Of a stretch of 64,000 nucleotides of DNA, positions 1 through 9,950 are shown piece after piece. The stretch covers positions 1 to 64,000 of the forward strand of contig JAKJDW010000003.1 in the NCBI GenBank assembly GCA_022705745.1, given 5' to 3'. The stretch comes from Patescibacteria group bacterium (GTDB lineage: Bacteria; Patescibacteriota; Gracilibacteria; Absconditabacterales; Absconditicoccaceae). The position numbers and the translations under genes were made by a program. The notes below the pieces were generated by a model. That model was not told the origin of the DNA, did no database searches, and saw only the letters and a program-made list of their open reading frames with translations. Positions within the stretch are counted from its first letter, which is position 1. Every line of letters begins with the position of its first letter.

Positions 1-77
1 GAGCACATTGATCCTTAGAATGACAATCTCCTTTTAATTTTACAAAAAATTTGTTACCGAATTAAGTAACTTGTACA

Positions 78-172
78 GGAGGGTGTTCTCCCCCGCAGTA
101 CTGCGGGGGTAGGTGGGGGTTTTATCTCCAACAACCCCCAACTACACTAGAACAGCTTCCCCCGAGGGAAGG
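78..172. repeat. Composite palindromic element, family A
   Basis: The core is the perfect palindrome CCCCGCAGTACTGCGGGG at about 92-109. It is flanked by a GGTGGGGG/ACCCCCA pair and closed by a TTCCCCCGAGGGAA hairpin at about 157-170. The same ordered modules recur near 25.45, 46.0, 57.2 and 59.0 kb, in both orientations. The layout resembles a non-autonomous mobile element or an extragenic palindromic repeat. Which of these it is cannot be told from sequence alone. Confidence 0.8.
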
Positions 173-383
173 ATTTCCTTCAACTCCCACTATCTGTCAT
201 TTTTTGTATTCGCCTTTTAATTCTACTTGAATGTAGTTTCAAGTCCATCATCTCCAGACTCAATACTAGAACAGCTTCCCCCGAGGGAAGGATTTCTTTC
301 AACTCCCACTATCTGTCATTTTTTGTATTCGCCTTTTAATTCTACTTGAATGTAGTTTCAAGTCCATCATCTCCAGACTCAAT
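146..383. repeat. 119-bp tandem duplication overlapping the 3' end of mtaB
   Basis: Two adjacent 119-bp copies lie at 146-264 and 265-383, and the only difference I see is one base near 178/297. Because 119 is not a multiple of three, the mtaB-like gene reads the two copies in different frames. The first copy read encodes the TRAM-like C-terminus, and the second adds an unrelated tail before a TAG at 190-192. The near-identity suggests a recent event. Confidence 0.9.
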
Positions 384-1521
384 TTTTCTTTTCTTCTATT
401 AGTACTTGATGTTTTGTCCCAGTATTTTTTTTGATAAAATCATCTCTGATTTTATCTGAAATTTCTTTTAGCTTTTTTTCTCTTTTTTTCTTGATTTCTT
501 GTGGTACTTGATCCTTTAATGCATTTGCTGGAATAGTTTCTCATTTATCATGAGCAGAAAAAGGGAAGGCATGTACCTTGTTTATCTTATGTCTGATAAT
601 ATCATCTATTGTTTCTTGGAAATCTTGTTCGGTTTCTCATGGGAATCATACGATAATATCTGCTCAAATAGAAATTTGTTCTTTATCCGGCCTATCTAGA
701 TTTTTTAGTTTGTTAATTACATCATCCAATAAATCTTTATTGTAGTTTCTGTTCATTAGTTTCAATACTTTGTCTGAAAAACTTTGGATAGAAATATGAA
801 AATGAGGAAGAAATCTTTGATCTTTTATTATTTCAAAAAATTGTTCATTCAAAAATTCTGGTCCTAGACTGGAAATTCTGATTCTTTCTATTTTTGTTTC
901 GTCTAATATTTTTTGCAACAATTCTGCAAATTTGTTTTCTTGTGGCATTCTTGTATTTGTACATCATCGTGAAGCTAGATTGACCCCTGTTATTACAATT
1001 TCTTTTCATCATGTTTCCACAAAATCATTAATTTCTGCAATAATTTCTTTGGCATCAATGTTTTGTGATTTCCCTCTTTTGTGGATTGTTAAACAAAAAG
1101 AACAGTAATTATCACATCCATTTTGTATTACTATAAATTTTTTGGTGTAAATATTTATATTTTCTTTAAATTTATTATTTCCAATTTTTTTTGTATCTTC
1201 TTTTTCTGGCTCTTCTTGCAATAGAACAATTTTTTCTTTGAATTCTGATAATTCAGGATATGTTTTATAAAATTTTTCATCAGTCATTTTTTTTCAATTA
1301 TCAAAAACGGCACATCATGTGAGGTATATTTTGTTATAATTGTTTATTTGATTAATAGTTTCTTTGATAAACTTACTTTTTGTTCTATCTGTAACAACAC
1401 AAGTGGCTATGATCAAGCTATCATTGCAGTTTTCCCATAAAAATGGAGTTTTTGAGAAATAATTTAATCGTTTGTTGAGGTAGTATTTATTTACCTTACA
1501 TCAAAATATTTTGTAATCCAC
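190..1521 (-). CDS. mtaB: MtaB-like tRNA methylthiotransferase (radical SAM)
   Basis: Radical SAM methylthiotransferase predicted to add a methylthio group to N6-threonylcarbamoyl-A37 of tRNAs. GTG start at 1521; a TAA lies two codons upstream. About 443 aa, normal for the family. The N-terminal UPF0004 motif FGCKVN (residues 6-11) is the MtaB version rather than MiaB or RimO. The radical-SAM cluster CDNYCSFC has Cys at about 136, 140 and 143. GVNLASRG and VGFPGET follow, and the C-terminus holds a TRAM-like stretch with NYIQVEL. Several glycines, including those in GGKEIVITG and FPGE, are TGA. The last 60 or so codons run through a 119-bp tandem duplication, so the C-terminal tail is probably recent and not functional. 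Confidence 0.88.
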
Positions 1522-1908
1522 TATTTAAACTTATTGAATTAAAGCAGGGCTTTTTATAGCCTTATTGTGGATTATTTCAATATAAAAAATCAAAAATAAC
1601 TGAAACAATTGGTTTGGATTGGTGCTTTAAGTCGGTGATATGTTTAATCTTTTTGTTTTTGAGTTAATATTGTGAGGAATTATCATAATTATTATTTTTT
1701 TAATTACGGACTATACTTGTTATTATTTGTCAGGTGTCTGTTAATGTTTTTATTTATTGCTTTTTTGATTCATTGCTTGAAAATTAATGAAACTTTGATT
1801 TTGGAGATAAGGTCGTAGATGACATAAAATTAAGTTTTTTTGTTTTTCAATTGAAACTAAGATTAAAAAAGATAAATAGAGATTGTTGTTTATATAATGG
1901 TATTTGTT
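1522..1908. other. Intergenic, divergent promoter region
   Basis: I see no gene or RNA in this AT-rich stretch between two divergent genes. A TATAAT hexamer at 1893-1898 lies only 10 nt before the ATG at 1909. It would serve as a -10 box giving an almost leaderless transcript. Confidence 0.5.
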
Positions 1909-2685
1909 ATGTCAAAATTAGAAAAAAATATAGATATTTTGAGAAAATATATGGGGTTATGACTAGGATCTGATCAAAAGATTTCTTTTTTTATACTTAC
2001 TTGATCTCAAAGGATGTGAAAATCTCAAGTAGTTCAAGATTTAGCAAAAGAGTTTTTGTGAGATTATTTCATAAATGATTTTTTGTATATAAAAGATTTT
2101 TCTTTTGAGCTTCAAAAAGAACATACGATCAAGGTAGAGATGAAAAATGATGAAACAGCAAAAACCTTATATAGTGATTATAATTATCAAGATCTGGGAA
2201 CTAGAGAAATCAACTCTCGGTTACAACAATCTCCATCAGGAAAAGCAAAAATTTTGCTTATAGAAAATATAGAAAGAATGACTATTGGAGCTATAAATGC
2301 TTTTTTGAAAACTTGTGAGGAGCCTTTGGCAAATAGAATTATTATAGCTACTACATCCAACAAATCTCAAATATTGGATACTATAATTTCTAGAGCTATT
2401 ACGATTCCTTTTGGGCAAAATGACTATATAGTTGATCAAAATATACTTGCCGATTTGGAAAGTTTGGTAAAAGTTTTGGACAGTGATGAAAATATTCATA
2501 AAAAACATCTTGCTTTGGTTGATTTATCCAAAAAATGATATACTACTCAGGTACTTGATTATTTGGTTTCTCACTATTTATCTCAAAATAATTTTCAAAA
2601 AGTAGAAAAGCGACTGGATGTAAAAAAAATGTATAAAAGCAATGTTTCGCTTGATAGTTTATTGTTTTATGGGCTTTTGTATTAA
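1909..2685 (+). CDS. DNA polymerase III delta-prime-like clamp-loader subunit
   Basis: AAA+ clamp-loader-like protein of 258 aa, probably the delta-prime (HolB) role. A P-loop variant, TGSQRMGKSQ, is at residues 31-40. The central part has the DnaX/HolB signature: LLIENIERMTIGAINAFLKT (Walker B region), then CEEP, and an SRAI sensor-1-like site after ATTSN. It is shorter than typical delta-prime (about 330 aa), mainly because of a reduced C-terminal collar domain. Seven or more in-frame TGA codons fall at glycines, two of them within the P-loop region. The start is preceded by TATAAT rather than a Shine-Dalgarno sequence. A truncated tau/gamma homologue is a less likely alternative because no zinc-binding Cys cluster is seen. 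Confidence 0.78.
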
Positions 2686-2695
2686 GTTTATAAAC

Positions 2696-2868
2696 GCCCC
2701 CCTTTTTTAAGGGGGGAAGTAGGGGGGATTTTGTGATAAATGAAGGTTTTTTATTTAATCCCCCTTAATATCCTTATTTACGGAGTTCTCCGTAAATGAG
2801 TGAGTTAAGGGAGTTAAAATCTATTTATGAGTCTAAAATCCCCCTTAATCCCCCTTAAAAAAGGGGGA
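2696..2868. repeat. CCCCCTTA/TAAGGGGG hairpin element, family B
   Basis: Mosaic of GGGGG and CCCCC tracts arranged as hairpins (CCCCCTTTTTTAAGGGGGG at 2697-2715, and a second pair near 2840-2866), with a CGGAGTTCTCCG palindrome between. Part of the element, including TTTTGTGATAAATGA, recurs at about 43.25 kb, and shorter versions lie at 11.25, 25.4, 55.9 and 59.0 kb. It sits between convergent holB-like and metG and may also serve as their terminator. Confidence 0.8.
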
Positions 2869-2903
2869 TTGCTACCAACTTGTAACTTTATAAACTTATA
2901 GAT

Positions 2904-4439
2904 TTACTCTTCAATTCTTGGGTAAATAATTTCTGATTGAATGTTAACATTGAAATCTGTCGTATTAAATGCTTTTTCTCGTACTTCAAAAGAGCCGTTG
3001 GTATCTGTTGTTAATCAATTTAGGATATCTGTTCAAAGGATATTTTTGATTTTTTCAAAAGATTCTACTAATATAGGTGCTGATAAGACTGTTAAATTTT
3101 TTACTATATATAATAAAAACTCCAAACACTCAACAGCTTCTGCTTTTGCACTGTCGTCTTTATATTTAGTCCAAGGTTCTTCTTTTGTAATGTATTCATT
3201 TGCTTTTTGAACTAAGTGGTATCGTTTTTCTAAATATCATTTAGTATCATGATTTTTCAAAAAATCATTGATTGTATTCATATTAAAATCTTTAAACCAA
3301 TTTTCGTTTTTTCATAATTTACCATTTGTTATTCAAAACTTTTCACTCAATTTAGTAACTCTATTTACTAAATTTCACCGAGAGCCAATTAGCATACTAT
3401 TGTAAACATTATTTAGTCTACTCATAGAAAAATCTCAATCTCAATCGCTAGGTACATCATACAGTAAATTGAACACAAGAGGATCTCTTCCATATTTTTC
3501 TATCGCTTCCATTGGGTCGATGGTGTTTCCCGTAGATTTTCACATTTTATTGCTGTTTAGTGTCAGAAATCCATGAGCTAATAACTCTTTTGGTACATCT
3601 ATGTCTGCAGACAATAGCATAGCAGGCCAAAAAGCAGCATGAAATCTTTGGATATCTTTTCAAACTATATGTAGATCTGCTGGTCGTGTATTTTTCCAGT
3701 TTTCATTTAAACCATATCATTGACCTGTAAGATAATTCGATAAAGCATCACACCAAACATATATTACATGATTTTCATCATCTGGGACTGTAATTCCCCA
3801 AGGGGAGCTAGATTTTGGCCTAGAGAAGCTAACATCTCTACTGTTTTCCAAAAAAGTTAACATTTCGTTTTTTCTTATTTCTGGGAAAATTTTATATTTC
3901 TCGTTTTTTATTAAATCAATTACTTGATCTTTGTATTTTGATAGTTTGAAAAAATAGTTTTCTTCTTCTACTTTTTCTATTTTTTGATTTGGATGATCGA
4001 TACATTTCCCGTTTACTAAGTCTTTTTCAGTTTTGAAAGATTCACAACCAGCACAATAAAGGCCATTGTAAGATTGTTTGTAAATATCTCATTTATCAGC
4101 CATTTTTTTTCGTATTTTTTGTACTCCGGGATAGTGTCTGTCTTTATCTGATGTTCTTAAAAAAGTATTGTATGAAACTTTTAGTTTTTTGTACATATCT
4201 TGGAATGCAGATACATTTTCATCTAAAAACTCTAAAATATCTTTTCATTCTTTTTGAGCAGTTCTTCGGTTTTTGATTCCGTGTTCATCTGTTCCTGTTT
4301 GAAATTCCACTTCTTTTCAGCTCATTCTATGCATCCTGGCTAAAGTATCAGCAATAATTATTTCTAAAGCATGTCCCATATGTGGTTTTCAATTTGGATA
4401 AGCAATTGCAGTAGTAATGTAGAATTTTTTTTGTGACAT
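2904..4439 (-). CDS. metG: Methionyl-tRNA synthetase
   Basis: Class I aminoacyl-tRNA synthetase charging tRNA-Met; 511 aa, a compact form without the C-terminal tRNA-binding extension. The HIGH box is HMGH (residues 20-23). A single zinc knuckle begins at LYCAGCES. VYVWCDALSNY and GKDIQRFHA are typical of MetG. The KMSKS loop reads KMGKS (298-302), with its Gly encoded by TGA at 3540-3542, followed by TGNTIDP. The start is the ATG giving the expected N-terminus YITTAIAYPNGKPHMGH. The gene stands alone on the minus strand, convergent with the clamp-loader gene. The identity is secure. Confidence 0.95.
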
Positions 4440-4699
4440 AAATATTTTAAATATAAATTAAAATGTATTGTTTTTTTATGAAAAAATTGTTTTTTTTCAA
4501 GTTGATGTGCTAAAAATTTTACTTTGAAGCTTAGAACTTGAAATATGATAGGGGAAATTTTAAATAAATTGCTTGCATAATGTAATTATATTTGTAGAAA
4601 ATAGAAGCTAAAGATTTTTTAATTGATTTTTTTATATTTTTTAGTAGTATCAGCGAAAATTATCGTCTTGGTAATGATTTTATCCTTTATCTTATTATT

Positions 4700-5962
4700 A
4701 TGAAAAAAATTGCTATTTTCTGTGTTTTGATTGTTGTTTTGTTTATTATTTCGTGATGTGATTTATTTGGAAGTGATCCTTGTAAATGAGATCCAGATAG
4801 TAAGCACTGTTATCAGGCAGAGGCTGTAAATGCATGAGATCCGTCCATCTGTGCAAAGATAGATGGGAAAGAATTTAAACAATATGGTTCTAATCCGCCC
4901 AAAGATAAATGTTATATGATGGTAGCGGCAGAGTTGTGAAATTATGATATTTGTAATAAAATAAAATGATGAATGATGTCTTATACAAAGGAGGATTGTA
5001 TAATGGAAGTTATCAATAAAAACGATGATCCTGGGTGATGTGATCATATTAAAGATAAAGGATCAAAGCAAACTTGTATGGAAAATTTCCAATCTGCAAA
5101 TGCATTATATATGAAAGATCAGCAGATAGATGATATAACACAAAGATTAAAAGATAATCCGGATGATGCTGAGTTGCAAGCAGAATTGGAAAAGGTGCTT
5201 GAGTCAAAAAAGAAATTATTCCCTTATTTATCATCTGAAGAGCAATCAGAATATGTTAAAAGCTATAGAGAGAATTTGATGGATGATATATCTGATGATG
5301 ATGTAAAATTGGCTATAGCAAAAGAATATAATGCTTATAAAAAGGACAATCCTGATGTGGATGTTATTTCACTTTTGGATAAAATGAAAAAAATAACAGA
5401 TAAACAACAGCTTATAAAACGCATTGATGAGGATGCTAATTATTTGGTAGATGCTGTAAAATGACAAATGATGGATATAGCAGAGCAGTGAAAAGATATG
5501 GCTGTTGATTTTGTAAAGGATAAAGCAGTAGATTGGTTGAAAACTAATGGGTGAGATAATTTAAAATGGGGGATTGAGAGATTGGAATGGATGAAAGATA
5601 AATATGATACTGCTTCTGAGGAATATGAGGCAATTAACAAAAAATATCAACAACTAAAGGAAACTTATGACAAAATAGTTGCTGTATACGATAAAATGGA
5701 TAGTTTTGATACTTTAGTAGCTCAATGAAAAATAACAGCAGATAAAGCAAAAGTATTGAAGTGAGCTGTATTGTTGCATAATGGTTTAACAGCTGTTACT
5801 GAATATGTGCCTGTGTTTGGAAGTACGGTTTCTAAGGTAACTGATGCTACTTTTGAAACAGTTATTGAAGTAGCAGAAGAAAGAGCAGCAAGAACAACAG
5901 CATTAGATAAGTGTATAGATGATCCTTTAAACTGTGATTTGGATAATATTACGGCTTATTAA
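4700..5962 (+). CDS. Lipoprotein with N-terminal Cys-rich region and long helical coiled-coil
   Basis: I do not recognise the family. The 420-aa product begins with a signal peptide whose lipobox (IISGC, Cys at about 20) has a TGA-encoded Gly just before the Cys. Residues 25-130 contain spaced Cys residues (CKGDPDSKHC, ICAKI, CYMM, CNK, CIMEV, CDHI, CMEN), suggesting a disulfide-linked repeat domain outside the cell. The rest is charged and helical (DDITQRLKDNPDDAELQ, KYQQLKETYDK), ending with a short Cys pair (CIDDPLNC). In TGA-as-stop translation it would break into several pieces. Probably surface-anchored and monocistronic. Confidence 0.8.
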
Positions 5963-6063
5963 AAAATATTTTGGTTAAAAAATTTATGGCTTGTTTTTTT
6001 AAAGATTATTGTATGTTTTTTTGGTTTGAAAATTTGTTTTTGTGAAATTTTTGGTAGTGGGCG

Positions 6064-6091
6064 GGAAGTCCATGGTTTTGTAGACTTTTTT
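6064..6091 (+). terminator. Possible intrinsic terminator after the lipoprotein gene
   Basis: AAGTC is followed, after a 12-nt loop, by GACTTTTTT. The stem is short but followed by a T-run, about 100 nt past the lipoprotein stop. Confidence 0.4.
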
Positions 6092-6150
6092 GAAAATTAT
6101 TTTTTCATTGTATTTTTGTATAATTCTTTTCTTTCATCAGCTTATTTTCA

Positions 6151-7470
6151 TGGTAGGCGAGAAGCCCCGCAGTTTTGCGGGGCTCGACCATGTTCTTAAA
6201 TTTAAATTTTATTTATTATGATTTTAGTATTGTTTTCATGGTAGGCGAGGAGCCCCGCAGTCTTGCGGGGCTCGACCATGTTCTTAAATTTAAATTTTAT
6301 TTATTATGATTTTAGTATTGTTTTCATGGTAGGCGAGGAGCCCCGCAGTCTTGCGGGGCTCGACCATGTCCTTAAATTTAAATTTTATTTATTATGATTT
6401 TAGTATTGTTTTCATGGTAGGCGAGGAGCCCCGCAGTCTTGCGGGGCTCGACCATGTTCTTAAATTTAAATTTTATTTATTATGATTTTAGTACTATTTT
6501 CATGGTAGGCGAGAAGCCCCGCAGTTTTGCGGGGCTCGACCATGTCCTTAAATTTATAATTTATTTATTATGATTTTAGTACTATTTTCATGGTAGGCGA
6601 GAAGCCCCGCAGTCTTGCGGGGCTCGACCATGTCCTTAAATTTATAATTTATTTATTATGATTTTAGTACTATTTTCATGGTAGGCGAGAAGCCCCGTAG
6701 TCTTGCGGGGCTCGACCATGTCCTTAAATTTTTAATTTATTTATTATGATTTTAGTATTGTTTTCATGGTAGGCGAGGAGCCCCGCAGTTTTGCGGGGCT
6801 CGACCATGTCCTTAAATTTATAATTTATTTATTATGATTTTAGTATTATTTTCATGGTAGGCGAGGAGCCCCGCAGTCTTGCGGGGCTCGACCATGTCCT
6901 TAAATTTTTAATTTATTTATTATGATTTTAGTATTGTTTTCATGGTAGGCGAGGAGCCCCGCAGTTTTGCGGGGCTCGACCATGTCCTTAAATTTATAAT
7001 TTATTTATTATGATTTTAGTATTATTTTCATGGTAGGCGAGGAGCCCCGCAGTCTTGCGGGGCTCGACCATGTCCTTAAATTTTTAATTTATTTATTATG
7101 ATTTTAGTATTGTTTTCATGGTAGGCGAGAAGCCCCGCAGTCTTGCGGGGCTCGACCATGTCCTTAAATTTATAATTTATTTATTATGATTTTAGTACTA
7201 TTTTCATGGTAGGCGAGAAGCCCCGTAGTCTTGCGGGGCTCGACCATGTTCTTAAATTTAAAATTTATTTATTATGATTTTAGTATTGTTTTCATGGTAG
7301 GCGAGAAGCCCCGCAGTCTTGCGGGGCTCGACCATGTCCTTAAATTTATAATTTATTTATTATGATTTTAGTATTATTTTCATGGTAGGCGAGGAGCCCC
7401 GCAGTCTTGCGGGGCTCGACCATGTCCTTAAATTTAAAATTTATTTATTATGATTTTAGTATTATTTTCA
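6151..7470 (-). repeat. Fifteen 88-bp tandem units mimicking the 3' half of tRNA-Lys
   Basis: Units start at 6151, 6239, 6327 and so on to 7383, exactly 88 bp apart, and the next position in register (7471) is the CCA end of the real tRNA-Lys gene. On the minus strand each unit reads TTAAGGACATGGTCGAG, then the hairpin CCCCGCAAGACTGCGGGG, then CTCCTCGCCTACCA, then an AT-rich spacer of about 39 bp. The first and third blocks match the tRNA from the anticodon 3' flank to the encoded CCA, with minor changes. The T arm is replaced by a longer GC hairpin. The array lies 3' of the tRNA on the same strand, so readthrough from the tRNA promoter would produce a chain of tRNA-half mimics. Units differ by few substitutions and no length changes. 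Confidence 0.92.
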
Positions 7471-7548
7471 TGGTAGGCGAGGAGGGACTCGAACCCTCGA
7501 CCTTGTCCTTAAGAGGGACCTGCTCTAACCAAACTGAGCTACTCACCC
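7471..7548 (-). tRNA. tRNA-Lys (anticodon CUU), CCA encoded
   Basis: The cloverleaf is complete. The acceptor stem GGGTGAG pairs with CTCGCCT, the D stem is GCTC/GAGC, and the anticodon loop CTCTTAA gives CTT at positions 34-36. The T arm is GAGGG TTCGAGT CCCTC, with discriminator A followed by a genomic CCA. The anticodon stem has one non-pair (G27-A43). The gene forms the upstream end of the 88-bp repeat array. Confidence 0.92.
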
Positions 7549-7689
7549 ATTTTCTATGGAAAAGAATATATAGAATTTGCTCTAAAAATCAACCAATATT
7601 CCAAAAAGGCAAAATTATTTGACAAATTTAGAAAAATAATTATAATTGTTGTGTCGAAAATTTAATTTTATATCTTAATAAAAACAAAA

Positions 7690-8034
7690 ATGGCTGAATT
7701 AATAGGTAGTGGGATCAATCTTTCTTCAATTAATACTTGGAAAGACTTTGAAAAACAAGAAGTTTCTAAAGTTCTATCTAAAGGAGTAAAAAAAACTAGT
7801 AAGGGAACAACTCTTGCATTGCTTGGTTTGATGAGTTTATGAGTTTGATTTTCGTCTTGTTGTGGATCAAAAACTGTTGAGCAGGAAATTAATGATCTGG
7901 TTGCGGATAAGCAAGAACAAGTTGATAAATTAACTAGAGAAGAACTTAAATTACAAAAAAAACTGGATAAGGTTAAGGCAGATAAGAAGTTTGCTGAGGA
8001 GGAACTTAAAGATGCAAAGAGTAGACAAAAATAG
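7690..8034 (+). CDS. Small lipoprotein-like coiled-coil protein
   Basis: Unrecognised 114-aa protein. A hydrophobic stretch at residues 40-55 ends in SSCCGSK, which resembles a lipobox, but it is preceded by a 40-residue charged leader that is unusual for a signal peptide. Residues 60-114 are rich in Glu and Lys with heptad-like spacing (QVDKLTREELKLQKKLDKVK), so a coiled coil is likely. Two TGA codons in the hydrophobic stretch encode Gly. It lies between tRNA-Lys and the CCA-adding enzyme gene. The function is unknown. Confidence 0.65.
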
Positions 8035-8079
8035 AAAAATATAGTTTTATTTCTTGATAAAAAATAACGATTCTCTATT

Positions 8080-9858
8080 ATGAGTTTGTTATTTTTAAAA
8101 AATTTTAAAAAAAATGCTATGTTAAATTTTGATTGATTTGAGAAACTAGATATACATCAGAGATATCTTCAGAACAAATCTAAAACTGAAAATCTTTTTT
8201 TAGTTGGAGGGACGATTAGGGATTTGATTTTGGGAATTGAGAAAAATCCTAAGGATATTGATTTTACGATGGCTGGCTTTCCGATGGATATATATGATAA
8301 AATTGATAAAAGAAAAGTTTCTCATTTTATTACAGAAAAGTTTGGAACTATTACATTGATTCCAAAAAATCAGGAAGTAAAATATGAATTGACCCCATTT
8401 CGTTTGGAAAATCAATATTCTGACAATCGTCATCCAGAAAAGATTCAACGACAAGATGATTTGATTTTAGATTCTAATAGGAGGGATTTTACTGTCAATT
8501 CTCTATATTATTTTTCGACAAATATAAAGAATAAAATTTTATTATCTTCAAAGTTGGGGAAAAAAAATATATCAAATATTATCAATTTTCAAGACAGTTT
8601 GGAAAAACATTGATTTTTATTTTATCAAGATCAAAATCTTTTAATTGTTCAAAATCATAATTATATTCAAAATTTATTTCCAAAATGAAAATTTAGTTTG
8701 GATTTTGCTGTTTATTTGTTGGATACTCTCAAGGAAATTTTTGTTAAAAAACAAAAATCTGAGGAAAATATTATTCGTATTTTAATAGATCCACATGGAG
8801 CTATCCAGGACTTAATAAACAGGAAAATTAAATGCGTTGGAGAAGCAGACAATAGATTTAGGGAAGATGCTTTGAGAACTATCCGTGCTTTGAGATTTGT
8901 TTCTGTGTTAAACCAAAAATTAAGGAATAAAAAGTGAAGTTGAAAAATGCTACTTTTTGATATAGAAACTAATACTTGGAATTCTTTAAAAAAACATGTA
9001 CATTTGGTGCATAATGTTGCAAAAGAAAGAATAAAAGATGAAATAAAAAAGGTCTTTTCTGTTTGAGATCCTTTCGTTTTTATTTCGCTTTTGGATGAAA
9101 TAAAATTGCTAGAACATCTTTTCCCATGATTATATAAAACAAAACATGTGGAACAGCCCGTGAGATACCATCCTTTTGATATTTATGTTCATACTATGTT
9201 GAGTTTGTATGAATTGCAAAAAATAAATTCTGATTATCTGGTTCGTTTGGCTATGTTGTATCATGATGTTGGTAAGGTTGGACAATATGAAGCTTATCAA
9301 ACAGGTTTGGATCGTGATGAAATTAGAAAAATATTGTCTTGACCATTAAATCATCGTAGTTCTTGACCAGAAATAGCAAAGGAAGATTTTTCTAAATTAT
9401 GATTTTCAAAAAATGAAATAAATGATATTATGCGATATATTGCCAACCATCATGTTCCATGAGAAATTTTGGATGCAAAAAATTATAATAGGGTCAAAAA
9501 AATTAGAAAACTTTATAGTGAAGCATGATTTCAAAAAGTAGACAATTTGTTGGATATTACGATAGCTGATAGAATTGGACAGTATAATCCCATGCAAAAT
9601 AATAGTGATATTACAGATATAGAATATTTGAGAAAAATATTGAAGAAACTACAAAAAAATGAATGACAATTTACGGCAAGGGATTTGAAAATAGATTGAG
9701 AAATTATTATGGATTTTTTTCAAATCCAACCATGACAAAAGGTTTGAGAGTTATTGAGGTATGCTTTGGATTGGGTAATAGGTGATGTAAAAAACAGAAA
9801 CAATAAGGATGAAATTTTGAAGTACTTGAAGTGAGTTTATAAAGTTAAAGGCTTATAA
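8080..9858 (+). CDS. cca: tRNA nucleotidyltransferase (CCA-adding enzyme) with HD domain
   Basis: Adds or repairs the 3' CCA of tRNAs. The 592-aa protein has the class II nucleotidyltransferase head: GGTIRD near residue 48, the metal-binding DID of PKDIDF, and RRDFTVNSLYY. The neck motif RFREDALRTIRALRF follows, and a C-terminal HD domain carries YHPFDIYVHT, HDVGK and NHRSSG. The length exceeds typical bacterial Cca (about 410-450) because of an insert between the catalytic head and the neck. Many TGA-encoded glycines would fragment it under the standard code. Its gene lies just beyond the tRNA-Lys gene and its array of CCA-ending tRNA mimics, which may or may not matter. A poly(A) polymerase activity cannot be excluded from sequence. 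Confidence 0.9.
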
Positions 9859-9861
9859 AAA

Positions 9862-9930
9862 CCTACCACCCGGGTGCTGTTTTTGACCCCGGGAGTTATC
9901 CCGGGTCAATTTTTTCACCCGGGTGGTAGG
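9862..9930. repeat. Nested CCCGGGTG palindrome between convergent genes
   Basis: CCTACCACCCGGGTG at 9862-9876 is mirrored by CACCCGGGTGGTAGG at 9916-9930, with a second palindrome (GACCCCGGGAG...CCCGGGTC) nested inside. Related CCCGGGTG or GGTGGTAGG modules lie at 25.55, 34.24 and 43.37 kb. The position suits a bidirectional terminator. Confidence 0.8.
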
Positions 9931-9950
9931 GGAAAAGGAGTTGATTTACT

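Noticed and set aside
4763-5234. Minus-strand ORFs at 4763-5047 and 5049-5234 as genes
   Set aside because: They are opposite the lipoprotein gene, which reads continuously on the plus strand when TGA is Gly.
6151-7470. Repeat array considered as a CRISPR
   Set aside because: The whole 88-bp unit is repeated, including the AT-rich part, so there are no unique spacers. No cas genes are present, and the units match a tRNA.
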